A stretch of 42,927 bases of DNA from an uncultured Pelagibacteraceae bacterium (GTDB taxonomy: Bacteria; Pseudomonadota; Alphaproteobacteria; Pelagibacterales; AG-422-B15), in contig CABYLU010000006.1 of NCBI GenBank assembly GCA_902519835.1, forward strand, positions 1 through 42,927, given 5' to 3'. The notes beneath the pieces are model-generated. The model searched no databases. It was given only the letters and a program-made list of their open reading frames with translations, and was not told the origin of the DNA. The translations under genes were made by a program, and so were the position numbers. Positions 7,149 through 15,007 of this stretch are shown here, piece after piece; within the stretch, counting starts at the first letter, position 1; each line of letters starts with the position of its first letter.

Positions 7149-8519
7149 CTAATTTGAAAACAAGCGCTCATCAAGCGGATAAGTAGAAATCGTTTCGTAA
7201 CCATTATTTGTTACGACACCCTGATCCTCAAGCTTGACCATGTGGTCCCCATTAACTTCACCCACCAAAGCCTCGACACAAAGAGTCAGTCCTGGTTCCA
7301 GAACAGCGTCAAAGGCATTTTTAACCAAACGGTCTGGGTAGGCGATCAATGGCCATTCGTCACACATCCCGACACCATGCATAGGTGATGAATACTTGAG
7401 CGCCTGATACTTGTCCTGCAACACGTGCAAAGAATGAGTTAAGTCTTCCATGTGGAGGCCGGGCTTGAGAAGCCTTGTGTTATAGCGAATGTGTTCTACT
7501 GCCTCTGCATAACTCTCGCGCATATTAGCTGGCGCTAAACTATCTCCAATCCACCAAGTACGACTGAGATCTGCACAAATCCCATAGGGGCCGATCAAAT
7601 CAGTATCAAAAGCAAGAATTTCGTTCTCAGATATGATCCTTGGCCCACATTCTTGAAACCATGGGTTGGTGCGTGGCCCTGAAGTAAGCAGTCTTGTCTC
7701 AATCCACTCGCCACCTCTTTTAATATTTTCTGCATGAAGTACCGCCCAAACATCATCCTCTGTCACACCACCTTTTGGAATTTCTGCGCGTGCAAACTCC
7801 TCCATAACTGCCATCGAGCGTTCACAAGAATAAATAGAACAGCGCATTGCTCGTAATTCGTGCTCGGTTTTGATAGCTCGTGCACGTTCTGTCACTTCCT
7901 CACCGTCACAGTACTCAAGCCCTGCTCGACGGACCGCATCTAAACCTGCAGGCTGAATTTTGTCTATACCGACTTGTGTACAACCTGGAGCGTGAGTGGC
8001 AATTAAGTCTAGTACCTCAGCTGCGAAAGCGTCAGCTGCTGGCCCAATCCGGTCACCACGGGCGAAGTAAAACATGTCCGCACCTGAGCGGCTCTCCCGA
8101 ACAAGTGGATTGTATTGGGCGAGGAATGGTGCGTTTTTATAATCCCAGAGTACCATATACCCATCAGCACAAAGCAAGCACGCCCGGAACGGATTGTGGG
8201 TGTTCCACAACTGCATATTTGTCGTGTCAGTTGCATAACGAATATTAAGGGGATCAAACATCAATAAGCCCCCATAACCCCTGGCTACAATTGCATCAGT
8301 CAAGCGTTTGTGTCTGGCTTTGCGCATCTCAGTCAGATCTGGCAATATAAGCCCTGCATCTTGCCATTCAGCATAGGCTAATGCGGTTGGGCCAATTTCG
8401 ACACGATCGCCATCATTGATTGTTCCATCGCCCAGATGCACCCCCTGGCTTGGGTCTATCTTATGATTATCGCTGTAGTAATTATTTATATTTGGTAATA
8501 TTTTACGATTTATCTTCAT
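7149..8519 (-). CDS. dddP: DMSP lyase DddP (M24 peptidase-fold)
   Basis: This 456-residue protein belongs to the M24 creatinase/prolidase fold and carries the DddP form that cleaves dimethylsulfoniopropionate to DMS and acrylate. The metal ligands known for the Ruegeria enzyme (D295, D297, D307, H371, E406, E421) appear here at D305, D307, D317, H381, E416 and E431. The catalytic Asp (D377 there) is D387 in 'MHGVGMCDEWP'. The constant +10 offset reflects a longer N-terminus. Blocks such as 'NMQLWNTHNPFRA' and 'GGEWIETRLL' are typical. Base composition is foreign: rows at 8041 and 7921 hold 38/60 and 31/60 G+C against about 17-18/60 in neighbours. The first 20 codons are AT-rich. It lies eight bases after the broken hydroxylase. 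Confidence 0.93.
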   Translation of the reverse strand: MKINRKILPNINNYYSDNHKIDPSQGVHLGDGTINDGDRVEIGPTALAYAEWQDAGLILPDLTEMRKARHKRLTDAIVARGYGGLLMFDPLNIRYATDTTNMQLWNTHNPFRACLLCADGYMVLWDYKNAPFLAQYNPLVRESRSGADMFYFARGDRIGPAADAFAAEVLDLIATHAPGCTQVGIDKIQPAGLDAVRRAGLEYCDGEEVTERARAIKTEHELRAMRCSIYSCERSMAVMEEFARAEIPKGGVTEDDVWAVLHAENIKRGGEWIETRLLTSGPRTNPWFQECGPRIISENEILAFDTDLIGPYGICADLSRTWWIGDSLAPANMRESYAEAVEHIRYNTRLLKPGLHMEDLTHSLHVLQDKYQALKYSSPMHGVGMCDEWPLIAYPDRLVKNAFDAVLEPGLTLCVEALVGEVNGDHMVKLEDQGVVTNNGYETISTYPLDERLFSN

Positions 8520-8527
8520 TTTATTAA

Positions 8528-9672
8528 TTAAGGATTAATTCTATTCAAATAATTTAATCTACCTACGATCTCATCCCTATCAATATAATATCCTTGGAGG
8601 TGTCTATTACCTGAATTGGTATCGTATTCTTTTCTGCCATGCAAGACTCTTCTGTTATTAAAGCTAAAAATATCTCCAGCTTCTAATCTGAAATTGATTT
8701 CAAACATAGGGTCATGTAGCAATGAAAGAAGTTTACGATATGCTTCATAAAAGCTATCCATAACTTCAGGACTGCAATCCATTATTCCCATATAAGCAAC
8801 GCTGAACCGTATATCATTAAAATCATTGTTGTGATCTAGAGTAAATATGGGTTTATGCATTACTCTAATTGTGTTTGCGGTGTAATCTCTATTTACAAAT
8901 TTTACAGGTGTATCAAGAAGAATCTTGAAATATTCAGTAAAATTTTCTTTCATATAGCTTGCAACTTTAAATCCATCTAACGCAACTGATTCACCACCGG
9001 TTGCATCGTTTATTAAACAATGAAGGAACTGGTAGCCAGGAGCAATTTCATAATATGGTAAGTCGATGTGATTTCTTAGAGCTGCAGCTGTATATGCTGA
9101 ATTATTTGGATTAGGAATGTCGATTACTTCAAATGGTGTTTTAAAAAAAGTTTCTCTATGATGACTTATATTAGATAGAACATCAAAACCTGACTCTTTT
9201 TCAGTGGGTGCATTTTTTACAATTGAAATGCCCTTATAGTGAAGTTGTTCTAACCATTTTTTTTATTCCTTCATCTCCACTAATAATTTCTTGATAATCT
9301 ATTTGAATATCTTCAAAATTTGATTGCATACTATTATCCCACAAAAAATAAGGTGAACTATATTTTTTTCTTACTTTTCATCGTGTAACAGTTATGTCGA
9401 AGCCATTCGACGTCATAGTGACTTATATGGCCTCCTTCACTCCACTCAATCTCCAACTGCCCTTTATCATTTATTGTAAACGCTTTTGGGTAAATATTTT
9501 CTGAAACATTTAGCAAGTTAAAGGTTCTCTCCCTTGCAGTAGGGTGAACTTCTGATGGACAATTATCCCTTAACCATAAAAAATTAAATTTACTCTGCTC
9601 ACCATCACTCCAATCAATTAGAATCGATTTACCATTCTTTTTTAATGATGATATTGATGGATTCTCATTCAT
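8528..9672 (-). pseudogene. Gamma-butyrobetaine hydroxylase-like 2OG-Fe(II) oxygenase, two frameshifts
   Basis: The enzyme would hydroxylate gamma-butyrobetaine to L-carnitine using 2-oxoglutarate and Fe(II). As read, the frame breaks twice. The N-terminal part (9358-9672) ends just after 'WLRHNC' at a run of seven A on the coding strand (9363-9369). The middle part resumes with 'YSSPYFLWD' and breaks at a run of eight A (9257-9264) after 'DEGIKK'. The last frame starts at 'WLEQLHYKGI' and runs to 8528. Removing one A from each run gives one continuous protein of about 380 residues, the normal length, with the HxD iron ligands ('NHIDLPYY') and distal His ('RVLHGRKEY') intact. It may be a very recent pseudogene, a slippage-expressed gene or a sequencing artefact. 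It starts three bases after cdhA. Confidence 0.8.
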
Positions 9673-9675
9673 ATC

Positions 9676-10651
9676 TTATTTAAATGTATTATATTTTCTG
9701 TCCCAATTCGGAAACTTACCTTTTTGATTCTTATTTAAAGTTTTCATAATTTCAATCAAAAACAAATCTCTTTGTTTTTCTAATTCTTTAATATTGAATT
9801 TTCCTGCTTGTTTTTTTGTTCCTGAAACCATTGCTTTTTTTAAGTTTGTTGGTTAATTCAGGTGCTTTCAATTTTGTCCAAGGGAGTTTTAGTGCAGGAC
9901 CAAATTGTTCCAGCATGTGTTTCATGCCAGTTTCTCCACCAGCTAAATGGAACGTTAAACAAACCCCCATAAAAGCCCATCTCAATCCAGGACCATAAAC
10001 AATTGCATCATCAACTTCATCCGTTGATGCTACCCCGTCATTTATAATATGCAAGGCTTCACGCCATAACGCTTCTTGTAGTCTGTCTGAAATATATCCT
10101 TCTATTTCTTTTTGAACAATAAGTGGTCGCATTCCAATATGTTCATATAATTTTTTTAATTTTTTAACACTTATATGACTAGTTTTCTTGCCAGCTACAA
10201 TCTCTACTAGAGGTAATAAGTATACAGGATTAAATGGATGACCTATTAAAACTCTCTCAGGAAACTTGCAAGCCGATTGAATTTTTGATGGTAATAAGCC
10301 TGACGAACTAGATGCGATTATAACTCTCTTATCAACTAAATTATCAATTTGTTTGAGTATATTTTTTTTAATCTTTTCGTTTTCTGGTGCATTCTCTTGA
10401 ACAAAAGTTGTATCCTTCAATGCACTAGGTAATTTTGAATAGACCTTAAGATTTCTTAATGAGGCATTTCTATTCAAACCGATTTTCTTTAAGCTTTTAA
10501 AAGCAGTTCGAACATTTATTTTTAGCTGCTCACGTGAAACACTATTAGGGTCATATGCTTTTACAGTATAACCTTTAGCTAGAAATCTTGCAGCCCAGCC
10601 TGCGCCAATTACTCCAGTACCCACAATAGTGATGACTTTATTTTGTTTCAA
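9676..10651 (-). CDS. cdhA: L-carnitine 3-dehydrogenase (C-terminus frameshifted)
   Basis: This NAD-dependent dehydrogenase of the 3-hydroxyacyl-CoA dehydrogenase family should oxidise L-carnitine to 3-dehydrocarnitine. It has an N-terminal Rossmann site ('VGTGVIGAGWAARFLAKG'), 'ASSSSGLLPS' in the middle, and the carnitine-dehydrogenase element 'YGPGLRWAFMGV' near residue 220. The uninterrupted frame ends at 9788 after an unnatural basic tail. Removing one base from the seven-A run at 9835-9841 restores a typical C-terminus ('AMVSGTKKQAG ... KFPNWDRKYNTF') that stops at 9676, giving about 324 residues, close to known carnitine dehydrogenases. It begins three bases after cdhC. No betainyl-CoA thioesterase domain is fused to it, unlike in some rhizobia. 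Confidence 0.82.
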
Positions 10652-10654
10652 ACT

Positions 10655-11533
10655 TTAAGCCCAAGTTTTTTTTCTGGCTTCATCTGGCCCCATCACATTT
10701 GCACCAAGATTATTAATTATTGTCGTCGCTTTTTCAACAAGTTGACCGTTTGAAGCGTATACACCTTTTTCAAGATATAGGTTGTCTTCAAGACCAACTC
10801 TAACATTGCCCCCCAAAAGAACCGCTTGAGCAACCATCGGCATTTGATGAACCCCAATTCCAAAAGCTGCCCAGTTACTGCCCGATGGTAGCATGTCTAC
10901 CATGTTTTTCATTGAACTGGTATTAGCCGGTGCCCCATAGGGAATGCCAAGACAAATTTGAAATAGAGGAGGGCTGTCAAGCAACCCCTCATCGTACATT
11001 TGATTTGCAAACCACATATGCCCTGTATCAAAAACTTCTAACTCCGGTTTTACGCCTAATTCTTGTATTCTTTTTGCACCAATTCTTAATTGTTCAGGAG
11101 TACTAACATAAATCATGTTGCCATCACCAAAATTAAGAGTTCCACAATCAAGGGAACATATATCTGGTAATATTTCTTCAACGTGACTTAGTCGTTCAAT
11201 CGCATTAACAAAATCAGTATTAGGTCCGAACTTTAATAGATCATCCTCAGGTCCAATTTCTATATCACCGCCCATACCACTGGTAAGATTTATTATGACA
11301 TTTGTGCCACTATCTTTTATGCGGCTCACAACCTCTTTATAAAGCTCATCGTCTCTTGATCCCTTTCCTGTATTTAAATCTCTGACATGGATATGCGCTA
11401 TAGCAGCTCCAGCTGACGCTGCTTCAATTGCTGCATTAGCAATTTGCTCTGGCGTCACCGGTATGTTTGGATGTTTGTTGACTGTATCTCCTGATCCAGT
11501 AACAGCACATGAAATAATGACGTCTCTGTTCAT
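10655..11533 (-). CDS. cdhC: 3-dehydrocarnitine cleavage enzyme (BKACE, DUF849)
   Basis: This 292-residue zinc enzyme of the beta-keto acid cleavage family condenses 3-dehydrocarnitine with acetyl-CoA, giving betainyl-CoA and acetoacetate. The zinc ligands are visible as His47 and His49 in 'AHIHVRD' and Glu249 in 'VGLEDNLYL'. 'TSGMGGD' and '[11 protein letters not shown]' are typical family blocks. The family acts on several beta-keto acids; the next gene, carnitine dehydrogenase, points to dehydrocarnitine. It is the first gene of the minus-strand operon. A ribosome site (AAAGGA) lies just before the ATG, and the divergent promoter region is 21 bases or more further out. Confidence 0.87.
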   Translation of the reverse strand: MNRDVIISCAVTGSGDTVNKHPNIPVTPEQIANAAIEAASAGAAIAHIHVRDLNTGKGSRDDELYKEVVSRIKDSGTNVIINLTSGMGGDIEIGPEDDLLKFGPNTDFVNAIERLSHVEEILPDICSLDCGTLNFGDGNMIYVSTPEQLRIGAKRIQELGVKPELEVFDTGHMWFANQMYDEGLLDSPPLFQICLGIPYGAPANTSSMKNMVDMLPSGSNWAAFGIGVHQMPMVAQAVLLGGNVRVGLEDNLYLEKGVYASNGQLVEKATTIINNLGANVMGPDEARKKTWA

Positions 11534-11560
11534 ATTCCTTTACTAGTGAAAAAAAATTAA

Positions 11561-11589
11561 TTTACAATTACCATACTATAGTATGTAAT
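11561..11589. promoter_or_regulatory. Overlapping divergent promoters of the two catabolic operons
   Basis: On the plus strand TTTACA (11561-11566), a 17-base spacer and TGTAAT (11584-11589) form a good promoter for the aldehyde dehydrogenase operon; its start point would lie about 4-5 bases before the ATG at 11601, so the message may be nearly leaderless. On the minus strand the same two boxes read ATTACA, 17 bases, TGTAAA, a matching promoter for cdhC with a leader of about 20 bases. The boxes are thus shared in opposite roles. Confidence 0.5.
11572..11585. promoter_or_regulatory. Perfect 14-base palindrome, likely operator
   Basis: CATACTATAGTATG is identical to its reverse complement, and it is flanked by ATTAC and TAAT arms that extend the symmetry with a one-base offset. 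It lies in the spacer between the -35 and -10 boxes of both divergent promoters and overlaps one box, the classic place for a repressor dimer. The regulator is not encoded in this window. Confidence 0.6.
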
Positions 11590-11600
11590 CATCATCTGAA

Positions 11601-13025
11601 ATGCAAAATCTACAAAAATTTTATATTGATGGTCAATGGGTAGCGCCACAATCTAGTAAAAAAATGCCTGTCGTAAATCCAGCCACAGAGGAAGTTATCG
11701 GTGAAGTCATATTAGGTAATGAAGAAGATGTAAATATCGCAGTAAAAGCCGCTAAAAATGCATTTATGAGTTTTTCAAAAACTTCTAAAGAAGAGAGAAT
11801 GAATATTTTGAAAAATATACGAAAAATTTCAGAAGAAAGATTTGATGACTTAGCTGATGCTATGACAATGGAGATGGGTGCACCAAGAAAAATGTCACGT
11901 GAAGCCCAAGCTGATGCAGCTATAGGTCATTTGGATGGTTTTATTAGTGCATTAGAAAAACATGAAGAAAAAATTGAGTTATCCAATACAGATATTTTAT
12001 TAAAAGAACCAATTGGAGTATGTGGTCTAATCACTCCATGGAATTGGCCAATAAACCAAATCACATTAAAAGTTTTGCCAGTCATTGCAACCGGCTGTAC
12101 TTGTATTTTAAAACCATCAGAACATACGCCATTATCAGCAATGGTTTATGCCGAAATACTAGATAAAGCTGGTATCCCTGCAGGTGTTTTCAATTTAGTT
12201 CATGGTGATGGCGAGGGTGTGGGCATAGCCATGTCAAGACATCCAGATATTGAGATGATGTCGTTTACCGGCTCTAAAAGAGGCGGAAAGTCGGTTACAA
12301 TAGAGTCTGCTGAAACTGTCAAAAAAGTTACACTTGAGCTTGGAGGCAAGTCACCAAATTTAGTTTTTGCAGATTGTGATCTTGAGGAAAAAGTAACCGC
12401 ATCTGTAAATGAATGTATGTTTAACACCGGACAATCATGTGACGCTCCTACCAGATTACTGGTTGAAAAAAAATGCTACGATGAAGTCGTTACAATTGCA
12501 AAAAAGGCGGCTGAAGAAATAAAAGTTGGAGACCCACAAGAGGATGGAGATCATCTAGGACCTTTATTTGATAAAATCCAGTTTGATAGAGTCCAAAACA
12601 TGATTCAGGTAGGAATAGATGAAGGTGCCGAGCTGCTTGTTGGTGGACTGGGTAAACCTGAGGGGTTAGAAAAAGGTTGGTTTACTAAACCAACTATATT
12701 CATAAATGTTAATAACAGCATGCGAGTAGCTCAAGAAGAGATTTTTGGCCCCGTACTTGTAATAATTCCATTTGAAGATGAAAAAGAAGCTATTGAAATA
12801 GCTAATGACACACCTTACGGACTTGCCGCATATTTACAAACAGGCGACACCGAAAGGGCAGAAAGAGTTTCAAGACAACTTAGAGCTGGCGGTGTACATG
12901 TAAACGGAGGCGGTTATAACTATGGCTCTCCTTTTGGCGGTTATAAAGAGTCTGGAAACGGCCGCGAAGGCGGTGATATGGGGCTTGAAGATTATCTTGA
13001 AACAAAAGCATTACATATTGCTTAA
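11601..13025 (+). CDS. NAD(P)-dependent aldehyde dehydrogenase, perhaps for trimethylaminobutyraldehyde
   Basis: This 474-residue enzyme is a standard class of aldehyde dehydrogenase. It oxidises an aldehyde to the acid with NAD(P)+. Active-site residues are visible: Asn148 in 'TPWNWP', Glu246 in 'LELGGKSPN' and the nucleophile Cys280 in 'NTGQSCDAP'; 'EEIFGPVL' and 'PFGGYKESG' follow near the C-terminus. The substrate cannot be read directly. Its position, opposite the gamma-butyrobetaine-carnitine genes and before acetoacetyl-CoA synthetase, suggests 4-trimethylaminobutyraldehyde (giving gamma-butyrobetaine) or betaine aldehyde. No clear ribosome site precedes the ATG, which fits a leaderless start from the promoter at 11561-11589. 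Confidence 0.8.
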   Translation: MQNLQKFYIDGQWVAPQSSKKMPVVNPATEEVIGEVILGNEEDVNIAVKAAKNAFMSFSKTSKEERMNILKNIRKISEERFDDLADAMTMEMGAPRKMSREAQADAAIGHLDGFISALEKHEEKIELSNTDILLKEPIGVCGLITPWNWPINQITLKVLPVIATGCTCILKPSEHTPLSAMVYAEILDKAGIPAGVFNLVHGDGEGVGIAMSRHPDIEMMSFTGSKRGGKSVTIESAETVKKVTLELGGKSPNLVFADCDLEEKVTASVNECMFNTGQSCDAPTRLLVEKKCYDEVVTIAKKAAEEIKVGDPQEDGDHLGPLFDKIQFDRVQNMIQVGIDEGAELLVGGLGKPEGLEKGWFTKPTIFINVNNSMRVAQEEIFGPVLVIIPFEDEKEAIEIANDTPYGLAAYLQTGDTERAERVSRQLRAGGVHVNGGGYNYGSPFGGYKESGNGREGGDMGLEDYLETKALHIA

Positions 13026-13050
13026 AATTTAATTCAAAGCAGTAAAATTT

Positions 13051-14991
13051 ATGGAAAAATTACTGTGGCAAGCCTCCGAAAAAAGACGAAAACAATCGAA
13101 CTTAGTCAAATACCATTCTTATCTCAAAAAAAGTTACTCAATAAATTTTGATTATGAATATGACTCCTTATTCAACTGGAGTATAGCAAAGCCTAATTTA
13201 TTCTGGACGAGTCTTTTGAGTTATTTAGATATAAGCTATAGTGGCAATGAAAACCCTGCAATTAGTGAAAGTGAAAATATTTATGACAAGAAATTTTTTC
13301 CAAACTTAAAGCTTAGCTATAGTGAAAATATCATTAATAATTTAAATTCTATTCCTATACTCTATGTAAATGAAATTGGATTTAAAAAATATTACAGCAA
13401 AGAAGAAGTTATTCATAAAGTAAATTTAGTCGCAAAATATTTGAGATCTATCGGTGTTAAAAAAGGTGATAGAGTTGTAGGCATTGTAACTAATAATGCG
13501 GAAACATTGATTTCATTTCTTGCAGTAAATTCAATTGGTGCGGTATGGTCTTCTTGTTCACCAGATTTTGGTGAACAGGCTATATTAGATAGGTTTAGTC
13601 AAATAGAGCCCAAAATTTTATTTTATTCCAGCAACTATATGTATGGAGGAAAGAAATTTAAAATTTTAGAAAAAATAAAAAATGTTGAGAGTAAGCTTAA
13701 TACATTGGAAGTATCCATATGCATTGATTATTCTCAAAAAGACAAAAGTTTCATCGATGAAAAATTAAATTTTTTTGAAGAAAACAATAGAGAATTGAGT
13801 GAGCTCTCTTTTGAAAGATGTCAGTTTAATGACCCTATGTATATATTGTATTCCAGCGGTACAACTGGAAAACCAAAATGTATTGTACATAATACCGGAG
13901 GTCCTTTAATCCAACATTTGAAAGAACAGCAACTTCACTGTGAAATTTGTGAAAACGATAAGCTTTTCTATTTTACTACTTGTGGATGGATGATGTGGAA
14001 TTGGCTTATTTCTGGTCTTGCTTCTAAGGCAACAGTTGTTCTTTATGAGGGGTCTCCTTTTTTTCCACATCAGGACTCACTTTTTAAAGTGGCGGAAGAA
14101 GAGGAAATTACTTGCTTTGGCACAAGTGCAAAGTTTATTGATGCGCTAAGAAATAGCCAAATTCAAATTTCAAATAAATATAAACTATCAAAATTAAAAA
14201 CAATTTTAAGCACTGGATCACCACTAGTTAGTGAGAGTTTTAATTATGTTTATAGCAATATTAAGCAAGACGTACATTTAGCCTCTATTAGTGGCGGTAC
14301 TGACATTGTTTCATGTTTTGTTGGAGGAGATCCAACTGGCGCAGTATTTTCAGGAGAAATTCAATGTGAATGTTTAGGAGTTGATGTAGATATATTTAAT
14401 GAAGATGGGGTTAGTACTCAGCAAAAAGGAGAACTAGTCTGCAAATCAGCAATTCCTTCAATGCCAATTGGATTCTGGGATGATGTTAATAAAGAAAAAT
14501 ATATAAAATCATATTTTTCAAAATTTCCCAATATTTGGACACAAGGTGACTATGCAATCAAAACAGCAAATAAGGGTTTTATAATCTTTGGGCGCTCCGA
14601 CTCAACTCTCAATCCTGGAGGTATTAGAATTGGTACTGCAGAAATATATAGGTCTGTTGAAAAACTAGAAGATATCAATGAATCGATTGTGGTTGGGCAA
14701 GAATGGAATGATGATGTCAGAATTATTTTATTTATAACCCTTAAAGCTAAAAGTCATCTAAATGATAAATTAGTTGCTAATATCAAGGAAAATATTAAAA
14801 ATTCAACCTCCATCAGACATGTGCCCGCAAAGATTATTCAAGTTACTGATATTCCAAGAACTCGGAGCGGTAAGATAGCTGAATTGACTGTAAGAGATAT
14901 TATAAACGGTAAAAAAGTTAAAAATATGGAGGCTCTTGCAAATCCAGAATGTCTTGTAGAATATGAAAATATTGAAGAATTAGACTATTAA
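13051..14991 (+). CDS. aacS: Acetoacetyl-CoA synthetase
   Basis: This 646-residue AMP-forming ligase converts acetoacetate, ATP and CoA to acetoacetyl-CoA. The family start 'LLWQASEKRRKQSN' corresponds to the 'LWxPSxERxxxSN' opening of acetoacetyl-CoA synthetases. The P-loop is 'LYSSGTTGKPKCIVH' (about residue 270), followed by 'TTCGWMMWNWL', the 'GDYA' aspartate loop, and the catalytic lysine region 'RTRSGKIAEL' near the end. Length is normal. Next to a dehydrocarnitine-cleaving enzyme, its job is probably to recover the acetoacetate released from carnitine. This would make the two divergent operons functionally one pathway. It lies 25 bases after the aldehyde dehydrogenase. Confidence 0.9.
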   Translation: MEKLLWQASEKRRKQSNLVKYHSYLKKSYSINFDYEYDSLFNWSIAKPNLFWTSLLSYLDISYSGNENPAISESENIYDKKFFPNLKLSYSENIINNLNSIPILYVNEIGFKKYYSKEEVIHKVNLVAKYLRSIGVKKGDRVVGIVTNNAETLISFLAVNSIGAVWSSCSPDFGEQAILDRFSQIEPKILFYSSNYMYGGKKFKILEKIKNVESKLNTLEVSICIDYSQKDKSFIDEKLNFFEENNRELSELSFERCQFNDPMYILYSSGTTGKPKCIVHNTGGPLIQHLKEQQLHCEICENDKLFYFTTCGWMMWNWLISGLASKATVVLYEGSPFFPHQDSLFKVAEEEEITCFGTSAKFIDALRNSQIQISNKYKLSKLKTILSTGSPLVSESFNYVYSNIKQDVHLASISGGTDIVSCFVGGDPTGAVFSGEIQCECLGVDVDIFNEDGVSTQQKGELVCKSAIPSMPIGFWDDVNKEKYIKSYFSKFPNIWTQGDYAIKTANKGFIIFGRSDSTLNPGGIRIGTAEIYRSVEKLEDINESIVVGQEWNDDVRIILFITLKAKSHLNDKLVANIKENIKNSTSIRHVPAKIIQVTDIPRTRSGKIAELTVRDIINGKKVKNMEALANPECLVEYENIEELDY

Positions 14992-15007
14992 TCATATATT
15001 TTCAAAT

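Noticed and set aside
7880..8257. Open frames of 80-120 codons on both strands inside dddP
   Set aside because: They are by-products of the higher G+C of dddP, share no recognisable domain, and lie wholly within a gene with all its catalytic residues.
8528..9672. Two separate small genes (8528-8953 and 9358-9672)
   Set aside because: Translation of the region between them shows they are the ends of a single hydroxylase split by two A-run frameshifts.
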